Positions 1 to 9,601 of a DNA stretch of 63,745 nucleotides are shown here, piece by piece. The number at the start of each line of letters is the position of its first letter. Position 1 is the first letter of the stretch. Location: NCBI GenBank assembly GCA_031256435.1, contig JAIRQO010000070.1, positions 1-63,745 of the forward strand, given 5' to 3'. The translations under genes were made by a program, and so were the position numbers. The DNA comes from Cellulomonadaceae bacterium (GTDB taxonomy: Bacteria; Actinomycetota; Actinomycetes; Actinomycetales; Cellulomonadaceae). The notes below the pieces were generated by a model, which had not been told where the DNA came from, did no database searches, and worked only from the letters and a program-made list of their open reading frames with translations.

Positions 1-119
1 AGAACCTGACCATCCACGCGGTTGACGTTGACAAGGGCATCCTGCTCGTCAAGGGCGCCATTCCCGGCCCCAAGGGCGGACTCGTTGTTGTCAAGACCGC
101 AGTGAAGAAGGGTAAGTGA
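1..119 (+). CDS. rplC: 50S ribosomal protein L3, C-terminal fragment
   Basis: Only the last 38 codons are in the window (frame from base 3, stop TGA 117-119). The translation ends [17 protein letters not shown], the typical L3 tail with the IPGPKG motif. L3 binds 23S rRNA near the peptidyl transferase centre. It is the expected upstream neighbour of rplD in the S10 operon. The gene is cut by the window edge and is not itself broken. Confidence 0.9.
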   Translation, partial: NLTIHAVDVDKGILLVKGAIPGPKGGLVVVKTAVKKGK

Positions 120-124
120 TACCC

Positions 125-784
125 ATGACTGCCACAGAAACCAACGTTCTGACCATTGACGTCCGTGACGCCAAGGGCAAGAAGCACGGCACCGTGGACC
201 TGCCCGCCGAGGTGTTCGGCGTGACCGTCAACATCCCCCTGATCCACCAGGTAGTGGTGGCCCAGCGCGCGGCAGCACGCCAGGGCACTCACTCCACCAA
301 GACGCGCGCCGAGGTGCGCGGTGGTGGGCGCAAGCCGTACAAGCAGAAGGGAACCGGCCGTGCCCGTCAGGGTTCGATCCGCGCTCCTCAGTTTGCCGGT
401 GGTGGCGTAGTTCACGGCCCCAAGCCGCGTGACTACTCCCAGCGCACCCCCAAGAAGATGATCGCCGCCGCCCTGCGTGGTGCCCTGAGTGACCGCGCCA
501 ACTACGGCCGCATTCACGTGATCAGCTCCTTTGGAATCACGGATGCCCCGTCAACCAAAGCCGCCGTGACCGCACTGAACAACTTCGCCACCAAGAAGGT
601 TCTGGTTGTCCTGGAACGCGGTGATGATGTCACCACGCTCTCCCTGCGCAACCTGGCTCACGTGCACCTGATCTACGCTGACCAGCTCAACACCTATGAC
701 GTCATGATTGCTGATGACGTGGTGTTCACGCAGGCTGCGTTTGACGCATTCGTCACCGGAGCCACGAAGGAGGCCACCAAGTGA
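125..784 (+). CDS. rplD: 50S ribosomal protein L4
   Basis: About 219 residues. The conserved L4 segment with [19 protein letters not shown] lies around residues 62-80 and marks the extended loop that reaches the exit tunnel. ATG 125 is preferred over the in-frame GTG at 116, which would overlap the rplC stop and add three residues; the AAGAAGGGT stretch just upstream serves as ribosome binding site. In enterobacteria L4 also autoregulates the S10 operon; nothing here shows that this holds in this organism. The 3' end overlaps rplW by four bases, pointing to translational coupling. Confidence 0.95.
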   Translation: MTATETNVLTIDVRDAKGKKHGTVDLPAEVFGVTVNIPLIHQVVVAQRAAARQGTHSTKTRAEVRGGGRKPYKQKGTGRARQGSIRAPQFAGGGVVHGPKPRDYSQRTPKKMIAAALRGALSDRANYGRIHVISSFGITDAPSTKAAVTALNNFATKKVLVVLERGDDVTTLSLRNLAHVHLIYADQLNTYDVMIADDVVFTQAAFDAFVTGATKEATK

Positions 785-1083
785 CCATCGTCCAGAAAGA
801 CCCGCGTGACATCATCCTCGCGCCGGTTGTCTCCGAGAAAAGCTACGGCCTCCTCGACGAAGGGAAGTACACCTTCCTGGTGGACCCCCGCGCCAACAAG
901 ACTGAGATCAAGATCGCAGTGGAGCAGGTATTCAACGTCAAGGTAGCCTCCGTCAACACCATCAACCGCAAGGGCAAAACTCGCCGCACGCGGAACGGGA
1001 TGGGCAAGCGCAAGGACACGAAGCGTGCAATCGTCACCCTCCGCGAGGGTTCGATTGACATGTTCGGCGGTCCGGTGAGTTGA
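781..1083 (+). CDS. rplW: 50S ribosomal protein L23
   Basis: 100 residues, normal for bacterial L23. It binds 23S rRNA beside the tunnel exit and docks trigger factor and SRP. The sequence [15 protein letters not shown] at the start and the [18 protein letters not shown] basic segment are family hallmarks. The start is GTG at 781, overlapping the rplD stop in a GTGA arrangement. It is followed ten bases later by rplB. Confidence 0.95.
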   Translation: MTIVQKDPRDIILAPVVSEKSYGLLDEGKYTFLVDPRANKTEIKIAVEQVFNVKVASVNTINRKGKTRRTRNGMGKRKDTKRAIVTLREGSIDMFGGPVS

Positions 1084-1093
1084 GGTAGAGAAC

Positions 1094-1930
1094 ATGGCAA
1101 TTCGTAAATACAAGCCAACTACCCCGGGCCGTCGTGGCTCGTCGGTAGCTGATTTTGCAGAAATCACCCGGACCACGCCGGAGAAGTCCCTGGTCAAGCC
1201 GCTGCCCAAAACGGGTGGCCGCAACAACTCGGGACGCATCACCACCCGTCACAAGGGTGGCGGTCACAAGCGTCAGTACCGCGTCATCGATTTCCGCCGT
1301 CATGACAAGGACGGCGTGCCGGCCAAGGTTGCTCACATTGAGTATGACCCCAACCGCACCGCCCGCATTGCTTTGCTGCACTACATCGATGGCACCAAGC
1401 GCTACATCTTGGCACCCAACAAGTTGAACCAGGGTGACATGGTGGAAGCCGGTCCCGCCGCTGACATCAAGCCGGGTAACGCGCTTCCCATGCGCAACAT
1501 CCCCACGGGTACCGTGATTCACGCTATCGAACTCCGCCCCGGTGGCGGCGCCAAGATTGCGCGTTCCGCTGGAGCCTCGGTGCAGTTGGTTGCTAAAGAT
1601 GGTCCCTACGCCCAGTTGCGTATGCCGTCTGGTGAAATCCGCAACGTTGACCTCCGCTGCCGTGCCACGGTGGGCGAGGTGGGCAACGCCGAGCAGTCCA
1701 ACATCAACTGGGGGAAGGCCGGCCGTATGCGCTGGAAGGGCGTCAAGCCCACCGTCCGTGGTGTTGCTATGAACCCGATCGATCACCCGCACGGTGGTGG
1801 TGAAGGTAAGACGTCTGGTGGTCGCCACCCGGTGAGCCCCTGGGGTCAGAAAGAGGGTCGTACCCGCCGTCCGAACAAAGCCAGCGACAAGATGATTGTT
1901 CGTCGTCGTCGTACCGGCAAGAAGCGCTGA
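1094..1930 (+). CDS. rplB: 50S ribosomal protein L2
   Basis: 278 residues, the usual length. L2 organises domain IV of 23S rRNA and is required for subunit association and peptidyl transfer. Family marks are [14 protein letters not shown] at the N-terminus, the RNA-binding middle ([18 protein letters not shown]) and the C-terminal [14 protein letters not shown], which holds the conserved histidine. The start is ATG with a GAGG-like site in the ten-base gap after rplW. Confidence 0.97.
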   Translation: MAIRKYKPTTPGRRGSSVADFAEITRTTPEKSLVKPLPKTGGRNNSGRITTRHKGGGHKRQYRVIDFRRHDKDGVPAKVAHIEYDPNRTARIALLHYIDGTKRYILAPNKLNQGDMVEAGPAADIKPGNALPMRNIPTGTVIHAIELRPGGGAKIARSAGASVQLVAKDGPYAQLRMPSGEIRNVDLRCRATVGEVGNAEQSNINWGKAGRMRWKGVKPTVRGVAMNPIDHPHGGGEGKTSGGRHPVSPWGQKEGRTRRPNKASDKMIVRRRRTGKKR

Positions 1931-1945
1931 TAGGAGACCGGAAAG

Positions 1946-2227
1946 ATGCCTCGCAGCCTCAAGAAGGGTCCCTTCGTGGATGACCACCTGCAAAAGAAGG
2001 TGGACGTTCAAAACGAAGCGAACTCGAAGAACGTTATCAAAACCTGGTCCCGCCGTTCGGTTATCACGCCGGACTTCCTGGGCCACACCTTCGCCGTGCA
2101 TGACGGCCGCAAGCATGTTCCGGTGTTCATCACCGAGTCCATGGTGGGCCACAAGCTGGGCGAATTTGCACCAACGCGGACCTTCCGCGGCCACGTGAAG
2201 GATGACAAGAAGGGACGCCGCAAGTAG
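1946..2227 (+). CDS. rpsS: 30S ribosomal protein S19
   Basis: 93 residues. [15 protein letters not shown] at the N-terminus and [17 protein letters not shown] near the C-terminus are diagnostic. S19 sits in the head of the small subunit with S13. A good ribosome binding site (TAGGAGA) lies upstream of the ATG. A 48-base spacer follows before rplV. Confidence 0.97.
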   Translation: MPRSLKKGPFVDDHLQKKVDVQNEANSKNVIKTWSRRSVITPDFLGHTFAVHDGRKHVPVFITESMVGHKLGEFAPTRTFRGHVKDDKKGRRK

Positions 2228-2275
2228 CGGCGGACCGGGCAGTCACCCTAAGAGATTAAGGAAAGCAGGACAGCA

Positions 2276-2689
2276 ATGACTGTGACAACAGTCGAGGGCA
2301 GGGCAGTAGCGCGGTACATCCGCTCCACGCCCCAAAAGACCCGCCGCGTTGTGGACCTCATCCGTGGCAAGCGGACCGAGGAGGCTGTAGCGGTGTTGAA
2401 GTTCGCCCCGCAAGCAGCAGCCACGCCAGTGTTGAAAGTGGTGGAATCCGCCGTTGCCAACGCTCGGGTGAAGGCAGACCGCTCTGGCGAGCGTCTCGAT
2501 GAGAACACTCTGTTCGTCAAAGAGGTGTTTGTGGACGAGGGTCCCACATTAAAGAGGTTCCGTCCGCGTGCTCAGGGCCGCGCATCGCGCATCCTGAAGC
2601 GGACCAGCCACATCACTGTAGTGGTGGCACCGCGCGTCACGTCCGACGATGCGGCCGCCAGCACCACGAGGAAGAAGGGGGCCCGCTAG
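2276..2689 (+). CDS. rplV: 50S ribosomal protein L22
   Basis: 137 residues. The translation has the L22 core ([20 protein letters not shown]) and the beta-hairpin region with [19 protein letters not shown], which lines the exit tunnel. A short C-terminal tail rich in Ser, Thr and Ala ends in basic residues. The stop codon TAG shares a base with the GTG start of rpsC, indicating coupling. Confidence 0.96.
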   Translation: MTVTTVEGRAVARYIRSTPQKTRRVVDLIRGKRTEEAVAVLKFAPQAAATPVLKVVESAVANARVKADRSGERLDENTLFVKEVFVDEGPTLKRFRPRAQGRASRILKRTSHITVVVAPRVTSDDAAASTTRKKGAR

Positions 2690-3522
2690 TGGGGCAGAAA
2701 GTTCACCCGCACGGGTACCGCCTCGGCATCACCACCGACCACCGGTCGCGCTGGTTTGCCGACAGCACAAAAGAAGGTCAGCGTTACCGTGACTACGTCC
2801 GCGAGGACGTGGCCATCCGCAAGCTCATGGCCACAGGCCTGGAGCGTGCCGGTATTGCCAAAGTAGTGATCGAGCGCACCCGCGATCGCGTCCGCGTGGA
2901 CATCCACACGGCACGTCCGGGCATCGTCATCGGACGCCGCGGCCAGGAGGCCGAGCGTCTGCGTGGCGAGCTGGAGAAGCTCACCGGGAAGCAAGTTCAG
3001 TTGAACATCCTGGAAGTTAAGAACGCCGAGATTGAGGCACAGTTGGTGGCGCAAGGCATTGCCGAGCAGCTTGCCAGCCGCGTTTCCTTCCGCCGCGCCA
3101 TGCGTAAGGGCATCCAGTCCGCGCAGCGTGCCGGTGCTCGGGGTATCCGAGTTCAGGTGTCGGGCCGCCTCGGTGGCGCCGAAATGAGCCGCTCGGAGTT
3201 CTACCGCGAAGGCCGTGTGCCGCTGCACACCCTGCGCGCCAACATTGACTTCGGCTTCTTCGAGGCACGCACCACCTTTGGCCGCATCGGCGTCAAGGTG
3301 TGGATCTACAAGGGTGACCTCACCGAGAAGGAGTTCGCTGCTCAGCAGGCAGCTGCCGCTCCGCGTGCCCCGCGTGGCCGTGGCGAGCGCGGTGGCGAAC
3401 GCCGCGGTGGGCGCCGTAATGACCGTAACGCTCCCGCGGATCGGAACGCTGAGGCTGCTGAAGCCCCCGCTGCCGCCGCAGAAGCACCGGCTCCCGCAGC
3501 CGCTGAGACCAAGGAGGCCTGA
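2689..3522 (+). CDS. rpsC: 30S ribosomal protein S3 with basic/Ala-Pro tail
   Basis: 277 residues. [14 protein letters not shown] opens the protein; the KH domain has the [11 protein letters not shown] segment and the C-terminal S3 domain ends near residue 220. The remaining roughly 57 residues are first Arg/Gly rich ([13 protein letters not shown]) and then Ala/Pro/Glu rich, longer than in E. coli but common in actinobacteria. S3 contributes to mRNA entry and helicase activity. It starts with GTG overlapping the rplV stop. Confidence 0.96.
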   Translation: MGQKVHPHGYRLGITTDHRSRWFADSTKEGQRYRDYVREDVAIRKLMATGLERAGIAKVVIERTRDRVRVDIHTARPGIVIGRRGQEAERLRGELEKLTGKQVQLNILEVKNAEIEAQLVAQGIAEQLASRVSFRRAMRKGIQSAQRAGARGIRVQVSGRLGGAEMSRSEFYREGRVPLHTLRANIDFGFFEARTTFGRIGVKVWIYKGDLTEKEFAAQQAAAAPRAPRGRGERGGERRGGRRNDRNAPADRNAEAAEAPAAAAEAPAPAAAETKEA

Positions 3523-3525
3523 GTC

Positions 3526-3942
3526 ATGCTCATTCCCCGCAGGCTCAAGCACCGCAAGCAGCACCACCCGGGACGCTCCGGCGCCGCCAAGGGTGGCACC
3601 ACAATCGCCTTTGGTGACTTTGGGATTCAGGCTCTCGAGCCGGCCTACGTCACCAACCGTCAGATTGAAGCTGCTCGTATTGCGATGACCCGTCACATTA
3701 AGCGTGGCGGTAAGGGGTGGATCAACATCTACCCGGACCGTCCGCTGACCAAAAAGCCCGCTGAAACTCGTATGGGTTCCGGTAAGGGTTCGCCCGAATG
3801 GTGGGTAGCCAACGTCAAGCCCGGCCGAGTCATGTTTGAACTCGCCGGTGTGGACGAGGCTCTGGCTCGCGAGGCCATGCGCCGCGCGATGCACAAGCTC
3901 CCCATGAAGTGCCGTTTCATTGTTCGTGAAGGAGGTGCCTGA
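3526..3942 (+). CDS. rplP: 50S ribosomal protein L16
   Basis: 138 residues. [17 protein letters not shown] and the later [19 protein letters not shown] are L16 signatures. L16 sits near the A-site of the large subunit. It starts three bases after rpsC and its TGA overlaps the ATG of rpmC by one base. Confidence 0.97.
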   Translation: MLIPRRLKHRKQHHPGRSGAAKGGTTIAFGDFGIQALEPAYVTNRQIEAARIAMTRHIKRGGKGWINIYPDRPLTKKPAETRMGSGKGSPEWWVANVKPGRVMFELAGVDEALAREAMRRAMHKLPMKCRFIVREGGA

Positions 3943-4199
3943 TGGCTATCGGTACCAAAGGATTAGCACCCGCGGATCTCGACGCGATGACTGATGAGGC
4001 GCTGATCGGCGAGGCCAAGAAGTGCAAGGAAGAGTTGTTCAACCTGCGCTTCCAGGCTGCTACTGGTCAGTTAGAGGCCAACGGCCGCCTCAAGGCCATC
4101 AAGCGTGATATCGCACGCATTTACACGCTGCTGCGTGAGCGCGAGCTCGGTATTCGTACCGCTCCGGCTCCCACGGCCAAGTCCGGTAAGAAGAAGTGA
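3942..4199 (+). CDS. rpmC: 50S ribosomal protein L29
   Basis: 85 residues, with the L29 helical hairpin ([21 protein letters not shown]...[13 protein letters not shown]). L29 lies at the tunnel exit beside L23. It carries a short N-terminal addition ([16 protein letters not shown]) and a C-terminal Ala/Pro/Lys tail. It is the last gene before rpsQ and overlaps a possible GTG start of that gene. Confidence 0.95.
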   Translation: MAIGTKGLAPADLDAMTDEALIGEAKKCKEELFNLRFQAATGQLEANGRLKAIKRDIARIYTLLRERELGIRTAPAPTAKSGKKK

Positions 4200-4207
4200 G
4201 TAAGCAG

Positions 4208-4483
4208 ATGAGCACTGAAACCGCTGTGAAGGCCCGCGGCATCCGCAAGGTTCGCCAGGGTTACGTGGTCTCGGACAAGATGGATAAAACCATTGTTGTT
4301 CGCATCGAGTCACGTCAGAAGCACCCGCTCTACGGCAAGGTCATGACCAAGGCCACCAAGGTCAAGGCACATGACGAAGCCAACGAGGCAGGGATCGGCG
4401 ATCTTGTGAAACTGATGGAAACCCGTCCGCTCTCCGCAACCAAGCGGTGGCGTCTGGTGGAAATCATCGAGAAGGCCAAGTAG
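4208..4483 (+). CDS. rpsQ: 30S ribosomal protein S17
   Basis: 91 residues from ATG 4208; an in-frame GTG at 4196 overlapping the rpmC stop would add four residues and cannot be excluded. The OB-fold core has [24 protein letters not shown] and the C-terminal [17 protein letters not shown], all typical of S17, which binds 16S helices h7 and h11. A 161-base spacer with two stem-loops follows before rplN. Confidence 0.95.
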   Translation: MSTETAVKARGIRKVRQGYVVSDKMDKTIVVRIESRQKHPLYGKVMTKATKVKAHDEANEAGIGDLVKLMETRPLSATKRWRLVEIIEKAK

Positions 4484-4493
4484 TACTAATCCG

Positions 4494-4534
4494 AACCGGT
4501 CAGGCGTGACACACGTACGCGTCACAGCCCGGTT
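4494..4534 (+). other. Stem-loop in rpsQ-rplN spacer (first)
   Basis: AACCGG (4494-4499) pairs with CCGGTT (4529-4534), with an inner GTGAC/GTCAC pairing. It lies directly downstream of the rpsQ stop, at the usual S10/spc junction. It may be a terminator, attenuator or processing site; there is no T-run. Function is inferred. Confidence 0.4.
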
Positions 4535-4561
4535 CACCCAGTAAGTATCCGTTCGGCAAGG

Positions 4562-4619
4562 CTTACGCCCGCATCGTTCGTCGTCGTCAGAATATTCGAC
4601 GACGATGATGGGGCGTAAG
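4562..4619 (+). other. Long stem-loop in rpsQ-rplN spacer (second)
   Basis: CTTACGCCC (4562-4570) pairs with GGGCGTAAG (4611-4619). Inside, CGTCGTCG pairs with CGACGACG and CATC with GATG, giving a long imperfect hairpin that ends about 25 bases before the rplN start. The position suggests regulation of spc operon expression or RNA processing. This is an inference from pairing only. Confidence 0.4.
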
Positions 4620-4644
4620 AACCCGCTCGACACTAGGAGTAAGA

Positions 4645-5013
4645 ATGATTCAGCAGGAGTCGCGGCTGAGAGTCGCCGACAACACGGGCGCCAAGGAGAT
4701 CTTGTGCATCCGCGTTCTCGGTGGTTCTGGACGCCGCTACGCCGGAATTGGCGACACCATCGTCGCAACCGTCAAAGACGCAATCCCGGGTGGCAACGTG
4801 AAGAAGGGCGAGGTGGTCAAGGCCGTCATCGTCCGGACCGCCAAGGAACGCCGCCGTCAAGACGGTTCCTACATCAAGTTCGACGAGAACGCCGCCGTCA
4901 TCCTCAAGGCTGACGGTGAACCTCGTGGAACGCGTATCTTCGGCCCGGTGGGCCGCGAACTTCGTGACAAGAAGTTCATGAAGATCATCTCACTGGCACC
5001 GGAGGTGTTGTGA
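4645..5013 (+). CDS. rplN: 50S ribosomal protein L14
   Basis: 122 residues, full length. [19 protein letters not shown] at the start and [25 protein letters not shown] at the end, in separate blocks, are standard for L14, which contacts the small subunit at bridge B8. A TAGGAG site precedes the ATG. It is the first gene of the spc block and its stop overlaps the rplX start. Confidence 0.97.
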   Translation: MIQQESRLRVADNTGAKEILCIRVLGGSGRRYAGIGDTIVATVKDAIPGGNVKKGEVVKAVIVRTAKERRRQDGSYIKFDENAAVILKADGEPRGTRIFGPVGRELRDKKFMKIISLAPEVL

Positions 5014-5354
5014 TGTCCAAGATCAAGAAGGGCGATCAAGTGATCGTCATTTCGGGCGCCTCCAAGGGCTTGACGGGCCGCGTGCTCGCCGTCCTGCGCG
5101 ATGAGAACCGCGTGATTGTGGAAGGTGTGAACCGCGTCAAGAAGCACGTCAAGGCTGGTCAGACCAACCGTGGTTCCAAGACGGGCGGCATTGAGACGGT
5201 GGAAGCCCCCATTCACGTGTCCAACGTGATGGTGGTGGACCCGGAAACGAAGAAGGGCACGCGGATTGGCATTCGCACCGAAGAGGTGGAGGTCAATGGC
5301 CGCACCAAGACGATGCGCGTGCGCGTAGCCAAGAAATCGGGGAAGGATCTGTAA
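5013..5354 (+). CDS. rplX: 50S ribosomal protein L24
   Basis: 113 residues from ATG 5013, preceded by GGAGGTG at 5001-5007 and sharing one base with the rplN TGA; a GTG three bases earlier is less well spaced. The KOW motif ([20 protein letters not shown]) lies at the N-terminus. L24 starts 50S assembly. Its TAA overlaps the ATG of rplE by one base. Confidence 0.96.
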   Translation: MSKIKKGDQVIVISGASKGLTGRVLAVLRDENRVIVEGVNRVKKHVKAGQTNRGSKTGGIETVEAPIHVSNVMVVDPETKKGTRIGIRTEEVEVNGRTKTMRVRVAKKSGKDL

Positions 5355-6253
5355 TGGCTGACACAAAGAACACCACAGCCCCCGAGGTTGAGGCTGCTAC
5401 ACCGGCGGTTGAGGTTGCCGCGGCTGACGCTGCTCCGGCGGTTGAGCCAGCGTCCACGGACGCTGCGGTCGAAACCCCGGCCAAGGCAAAGAAGGCCCCG
5501 GCTAAGAAGGCTGCCACACCGGTGGTTGAGCCAGCGTCTGTAGACGCGCCGGTCGAAACCCCGGCCAAGGCCAAGGCTGAGAAGGCTCCGGCCAAGAAAG
5601 CCCCAGCAAAGAAGGCTGACGCCAAGAAGGCACCGGCTAAGAAAGCCGCTGCTGCCAAGGCTGCCCCGGCCCCGGCCGCTGACGCTGACGCCACCGAGGC
5701 ACCTGCCTTGCCGCGTCTCAAGGAGCGCTACCGCTCTGAGATCATGGACGGTCTCAAGGAGGAGTTCTCCTACTCCAACGTGAACCTCATCCCCGGCTTG
5801 ACCAAGATTGTGGTCAACATGGGTGTGGGTGAGGCCGCCAAGGATTCCAAACTCATCGAAGGTGCTATCCGTGACCTGACTGCCATCACCGGCCAAAAGC
5901 CGATGGTGACCAAGGCCCGGAAGTCCATCGCGCAGTTCAAACTGCGTGAAGGAATGCCCATTGGTGCGCACGTCACCCTGCGTGGCGATCGTATGTGGGA
6001 GTTCCTGGACCGCCTGCTGTCCACCGCTTTGCCGCGTATCCGAGACTTCCGTGGTCTCTCGCCCAAGCAGTTTGACAGCCACGGCAACTACACCTTCGGT
6101 TTGACGGAGCAGTCCATGTTCCACGAGATCGATCAAGACAAGATTGATCGCGTGCGCGGTATGGACATCACCGTAGTCACCACGGCAACCACCGATGACG
6201 AGGGCCGCTCGCTGCTGCGCCGTCTCGGCTTCCCCTTCAAGGAGGAGAACTGA
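5354..6253 (+). CDS. rplE: 50S ribosomal protein L5 with long histone-like N-terminal extension
   Basis: 299 residues; the normal L5 domain occupies only about residues 119-299 ([17 protein letters not shown], then [13 protein letters not shown]). The first 118 residues are Ala/Lys/Pro/Glu rich with several KAPAKKA units, resembling linker-histone tails. L5 binds 5S rRNA at the central protuberance, so the tail probably lies on the surface. The extension contains two in-frame copies of the dispersed palindrome (residues 28-42 and 56-70), each read as VEPAS..VETPAK, and the two form part of a roughly 84-base tandem duplication. No frame break is seen. The ATG overlaps the rplX stop, which argues that the extension is really translated. 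Confidence 0.93.
   Translation: MADTKNTTAPEVEAATPAVEVAAADAAPAVEPASTDAAVETPAKAKKAPAKKAATPVVEPASVDAPVETPAKAKAEKAPAKKAPAKKADAKKAPAKKAAAAKAAPAPAADADATEAPALPRLKERYRSEIMDGLKEEFSYSNVNLIPGLTKIVVNMGVGEAAKDSKLIEGAIRDLTAITGQKPMVTKARKSIAQFKLREGMPIGAHVTLRGDRMWEFLDRLLSTALPRIRDFRGLSPKQFDSHGNYTFGLTEQSMFHEIDQDKIDRVRGMDITVVTTATTDDEGRSLLRRLGFPFKEEN
5435..5480 (+). repeat. R1 palindromic repeat inside rplE, copy 1
   Basis: It starts CCGGCGGTTGAGCC and ends GGTCGAAACCCCGG, with a central hairpin AGCGTCC/GGACGCT. It is read in frame as PAVEPAS...VETP in L5. Confidence 0.75.
5519..5564 (+). repeat. R1 palindromic repeat inside rplE, copy 2
   Basis: Same ends as copy 1, but a different central stem (GCGTCT/AGACGC). 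It is read in the same frame ([13 protein letters not shown]). The changed but still paired stem suggests compensatory change or independent origin. Confidence 0.75.
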
Positions 6254-6254
6254 T

Positions 6255-6440
6255 ATGGCGAAGAAAGCCCTGATCAACAAGGCCAACGCTAAGCCCAAGT
6301 TCGCGGTGCGCGCCTACACCCGCTGCCAGCGTTGCGGGCGTCCGCACTCCGTGTATCGCAAGTTCGGCCTGTGCCGCATCTGTCTTCGCGAGATGGCTCA
6401 CCGCGGTGAGCTGCCTGGCGTCACGAAGTCCAGCTGGTAG
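6255..6440 (+). CDS. rpsN: 30S ribosomal protein S14 type Z (zinc form)
   Basis: 61 residues, starting [16 protein letters not shown] one base after the rplE stop. Two CxxC pairs (RCQRCG and LCRICL, 12 residues apart) form the zinc site typical of the short S14 form. S14 is in the head of the 30S subunit. A longer upstream frame exists but overlaps rplE heavily and is not used. Confidence 0.96.
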   Translation: MAKKALINKANAKPKFAVRAYTRCQRCGRPHSVYRKFGLCRICLREMAHRGELPGVTKSSW

Positions 6441-6525
6441 TAAACAATCCATATCGAACGTTGCAGGTCCTTCCGGGACCGTGCGGCTGAGGCAGGCGAA
6501 GTGGTCAGCACCCCGCCCCTTGGAA

Positions 6526-6562
6526 GGTTGAGCCAGCGCCGAAAGGCGCGTCGGTCGAAACC
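6526..6562 (+). repeat. R1 palindromic repeat in rpsN-rpsH spacer
   Basis: GGTTGAGCCA at the left, GGTCGAAACC at the right, with a GCGCC/GGCGC stem closed by GAAA. It lies in the 212-base spacer between rpsN and rpsH, where no gene is seen. Confidence 0.7.
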
Positions 6563-6652
6563 ATCCGAGGGAACGGTGCCCACACCATCGTCGTCGAAAA
6601 TCAGTCCGCATAGCGCCGGAAGGAAACCGTAACGAGGAAGGGCACGAGCCCC

Positions 6653-7051
6653 ATGACGATGACTGACCCCATCGCAGACATGCTCACGCGTCTGCGTAAC
6701 GCAAACTCGGCTCACCACGATTCCGTGGCGATGCCGTCCTCCAAACTCAAGGTCCGCATTGCGGAAATCTTGAAGACCGAGGGTTACATCACCAACTTTG
6801 AGGTGGAGGATGCCCGCGTGGGTAAAACCCTCACCCTCACGCTGAAGTACGGCGAAAACCGCGAACCGGCGCTGGAAGGCGTCAAGCGCGTGTCCAAGCC
6901 CGGGCTTCGCAAGTACGCCAAGTCCACGGAACTTCCTCAAGTTCTTGGTGGTCTTGGTGTAGCCATCCTGTCCACTTCATCCGGCCTCCTCACCGACCGC
7001 CAGGCGCAAGCCAAGGGCGTGGGCGGCGAGGTTGTGGCCTACGTCTGGTAA
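6653..7051 (+). CDS. rpsH: 30S ribosomal protein S8
   Basis: 132 residues. [22 protein letters not shown] is the classical N-terminus and the C-terminus has [26 protein letters not shown]8 binds the central domain of 16S rRNA and in E. coli represses the spc operon. The ATG at 6653 or the next in-frame ATG at 6659 could be used. It follows a repeat-bearing spacer of 212 bases, unusual inside this operon. Confidence 0.96.
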   Translation: MTMTDPIADMLTRLRNANSAHHDSVAMPSSKLKVRIAEILKTEGYITNFEVEDARVGKTLTLTLKYGENREPALEGVKRVSKPGLRKYAKSTELPQVLGGLGVAILSTSSGLLTDRQAQAKGVGGEVVAYVW

Positions 7052-7069
7052 TCGGAAAGGACTGACATT

Positions 7070-7606
7070 ATGTCTCGTATTGGCAAGATGCCCGTTCCGG
7101 TTCCCTCCGGCGTAGACATCACGATTTCCGGCGAGCTCGTCACCGTCAAGGGCCCCAAGGGCACCCTGGAGCAGACGATTCCCACGCCGATCTCCGTGGA
7201 ACTCAAGGACGGCACCGTTGAAGTGACTCGTCCCAACGACGAGCGCGATTCTCGCGCCCGCCACGGCCTGACCCGTTCGCTCATCAACAACATGGTGATT
7301 GGCGTGACGCAGGGCTATGAGAAGAAGCTGGAAATCGTTGGTACCGGTTACCGTGTCACTGCCAAGGGCAAGGACCTGGAACTGCTCCTCGGTTTCTCCC
7401 ACCCCGTGAGCGTGGTGGCCCCTGAGGGCATCACCTTCACCGTGGATGGCACCAACAAACTCTCGGTTTCCGGGATTGACAAGCAACTGGTCGGTGAGAC
7501 CGCCGCAAACATCCGCAAGCTGCGTAAGCCTGAGCCGTACAAGGGCAAGGGTGTGCGTTACGCGGGCGAGAACGTGCGCCGCAAGGTTGGAAAGGCTGGT
7601 AAGTGA
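7070..7606 (+). CDS. rplF: 50S ribosomal protein L6
   Basis: 178 residues, normal length. [17 protein letters not shown] starts the protein and [21 protein letters not shown] ends it. L6 lies at the base of the L7/L12 stalk near the GTPase centre. It has a good GGAAAGGA ribosome binding site, and its TGA overlaps the rplR ATG. Confidence 0.97.
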   Translation: MSRIGKMPVPVPSGVDITISGELVTVKGPKGTLEQTIPTPISVELKDGTVEVTRPNDERDSRARHGLTRSLINNMVIGVTQGYEKKLEIVGTGYRVTAKGKDLELLLGFSHPVSVVAPEGITFTVDGTNKLSVSGIDKQLVGETAANIRKLRKPEPYKGKGVRYAGENVRRKVGKAGK

Positions 7607-7977
7607 TGGCTATTAAGATCCTGGGCAAGGGCAAGATGGTGGGCCGCAAGCGCCGCCACCTGCGCCTGCGCAAGAAGATCCGTGGCACCGCCGCGCGTCC
7701 GCGCCTGGTGGTCACCCGCTCCAACCGTCACATGGTGGCGCAAGTGGTGGATGACACCGTAGGCAAGACGCTCGTTTCTGCTTCCACGCTGGAAGCGGAC
7801 CTGCGGGCCTCCGATGACAAGAAGGTGGACAAGGCTACGGCGGTGGGCAAGTTGATTGCCGCCCGTGCCAAGGAAGCCGGTATTGACGCCGTGGTGTTTG
7901 ACCGTGGTGGAAACAAGTACCACGGCCGTGTGGCTGCGGTAGCCGAAGGCGCTCGCGAAGGCGGGCTGACCCTGTGA
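7606..7977 (+). CDS. rplR: 50S ribosomal protein L18
   Basis: 123 residues from ATG 7606 (TGATG overlap with rplF). [23 protein letters not shown] and the C-terminal [24 protein letters not shown] identify L18, which binds 5S rRNA together with L5. A 28-base gap with AGAGG precedes rpsE. Confidence 0.96.
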   Translation: MAIKILGKGKMVGRKRRHLRLRKKIRGTAARPRLVVTRSNRHMVAQVVDDTVGKTLVSASTLEADLRASDDKKVDKATAVGKLIAARAKEAGIDAVVFDRGGNKYHGRVAAVAEGAREGGLTL

Positions 7978-8005
7978 TGACCGATGTAAACGAGAGGAAC
8001 CTCTG

Positions 8006-8713
8006 ATGGCTTCTACACAGCGTACCGGTGCGTCCCAGGGTGGCACCGAAAACACCAACAATGACGGCCGGGGCCGTGGCCGAGGCCGCGACGACCGCCG
8101 CAATAACAACGATCGCCGCGAGGCGGAGAAGAGCGCGTTCCTAGAGCGCGTTGTCTCCATCAACCGCGTAGCCAAAGTGGTCAAGGGTGGCCGCCGCTTC
8201 GCCTTCACAGCCCTGGTGGTTGTGGGTGACGGTGACGGCACCGTGGGCGTGGGCTACGGCAAGGCCAAGGAAGTACCCGCCGCCATTTCCAAGGGTGTAG
8301 AGGAAGCGAAGAAGAACTTCTTCCGCGTCCCGCGCATCCAGGGCACCATTCCCCACCCCATTCAGGGTGAGGCGTCCGCCGGAGTGGTGTTCATGCGTCC
8401 CGCATCTCCCGGTACCGGTGTTATTGCCGGTGGTCCGGTGCGTGCCGTCTTGGAGTGCGCCGGTGTGTCCGATGTGCTGTCCAAGTCCCTTGGTTCCGCC
8501 AACGCAATCAACATTGTGCACGCCACGGTGGCTGGCCTCAAGGCTCTGGAAGAGCCCGCCGAGGTTGCCAAGCGCCGCGGTCTGCCCCTGGAAGACGTGG
8601 CCCCCGCATTCTTGCTGAAGGCTCAGGCCGCTGGCGAGGCTGCTAAGGCTGCCGCCAAGGCTGAGGCTGCCGGTGAGGCCGCCAAGGCCGCCGATGAGAA
8701 GGCAGGTGCCTGA
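8006..8713 (+). CDS. rpsE: 30S ribosomal protein S5 with extended tails
   Basis: 235 residues, about 65 more than E. coli S5. The core ([19 protein letters not shown], then [12 protein letters not shown]) starts near residue 45. A hydrophilic Gly/Arg/Asn-rich N-terminal tail precedes it, and an Ala/Lys/Glu-rich C-terminal tail follows from about residue 205. S5 sits at the mRNA entry site and affects decoding accuracy. Its stop overlaps the rpmD start (TGATG). Confidence 0.96.
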   Translation: MASTQRTGASQGGTENTNNDGRGRGRGRDDRRNNNDRREAEKSAFLERVVSINRVAKVVKGGRRFAFTALVVVGDGDGTVGVGYGKAKEVPAAISKGVEEAKKNFFRVPRIQGTIPHPIQGEASAGVVFMRPASPGTGVIAGGPVRAVLECAGVSDVLSKSLGSANAINIVHATVAGLKALEEPAEVAKRRGLPLEDVAPAFLLKAQAAGEAAKAAAKAEAAGEAAKAADEKAGA

Positions 8714-8895
8714 TGGCTCAGCTGAAGATCACTCAAGTCAAGTCTGTCATTGGCAGGCAGCAGAACCAGCGCGAGACCATGCGCACGCTTGGCCTGCGGA
8801 AGATTGGGCAAACGGTCCTCAAGGATGACCGCCCCGAGATTCGCGGCATGGCCAAAACCGTGATGCACCTCGTGACCGTGGAGGAGGTCAAGTAA
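8713..8895 (+). CDS. rpmD: 50S ribosomal protein L30
   Basis: 60 residues. [19 protein letters not shown] and [21 protein letters not shown] are L30 hallmarks. It starts on the rpsE stop and ends two bases before rplO. Confidence 0.96.
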   Translation: MAQLKITQVKSVIGRQQNQRETMRTLGLRKIGQTVLKDDRPEIRGMAKTVMHLVTVEEVK

Positions 8896-8897
8896 CT

Positions 8898-9362
8898 ATG
8901 GCAGATCAGCCATTGAAAGTACACCACCTGCGTCCCGCCCCCGGCTCCAAAACCGCTAAGACCCGCGTGGGCCGTGGTGAAGGATCCAAGGGTAAAACCG
9001 CAGGCCGTGGTACCAAGGGTACCAAGGCTCGTTACCAAGTCCCCGCGCGCTTTGAAGGTGGGCAGATGCCTCTGCACATGCGCCTTCCCAAGCTGCGTGG
9101 ATTCAAGAACCCGTTCCGCGTGGAGTACCAGGTAGTGAACCTGGACAAACTGGTGGAACTGTTCCCCGCCGGTGGCGTGGTGACCAAGGATGACTTGGTT
9201 GCCAAGGGTGCCGTGCGCAAGAACAGCCTGGTCAAGGTTCTGGGCGGCGGCGATGTGTCCGTTGCTCTGGACGTGAGCGGCGTGGACAAGGTTTCGGCTT
9301 CGGCTGCGGCCAAGATCGTTGCCGCTGGCGGCACGGTCCCCACCGAGGACACCGAGGCGTAG
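8898..9362 (+). CDS. rplO: 50S ribosomal protein L15
   Basis: 154 residues. The glycine-rich N-terminal extension ([19 protein letters not shown]) reaches into 23S rRNA; the globular part has [16 protein letters not shown]. It is the last ribosomal gene before a 3.5 kb accessory insertion. In most bacteria secY follows directly, which here it does not. A strong hairpin 110 bases downstream probably ends the transcript. Confidence 0.97.
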   Translation: MADQPLKVHHLRPAPGSKTAKTRVGRGEGSKGKTAGRGTKGTKARYQVPARFEGGQMPLHMRLPKLRGFKNPFRVEYQVVNLDKLVELFPAGGVVTKDDLVAKGAVRKNSLVKVLGGGDVSVALDVSGVDKVSASAAAKIVAAGGTVPTEDTEA

Positions 9363-9407
9363 CGCTGCGGCGTTTCGCTTGGGGGACCGCGTAGGTTGAG
9401 GTCGGGC

Positions 9408-9445
9408 GGTTGAGCCAGGCCACAACGTGGCCGTCGGTCGAAACC
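9408..9445 (+). repeat. R1 palindromic repeat after rplO
   Basis: GGTTGAGCCA and GGTCGAAACC flank a GGCCAC/GTGGCC stem. Noncoding copy. Confidence 0.7.
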
Positions 9446-9470
9446 AATCGGCGTCACCATCAATCAACAC

Positions 9471-9510
9471 AAGGGGTTGGGTTGCTGTTTACACAGCGGC
9501 CCAGCCCCTT
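9471..9510 (+). terminator. Hairpin terminator of the spc ribosomal transcript
   Basis: AAGGGGTTGGG (9471-9481) pairs with CCCAGCCCCTT (9500-9510) with one G-T wobble, and an inner GCTGT/ACAGC continues the stem. There is no T-run after it, as often in high-GC genomes. The location after rplO fits the operon end. Confidence 0.55.
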
Positions 9511-9601
9511 CGTCGTACCTGCCCGGCGAGCTCCGGTGCTGCGCGGTTGTCATGCCGAGTCCTTCGTCCTGCCCGGGCTTCTTGGCGCCCCACACCGCCG
9601 G

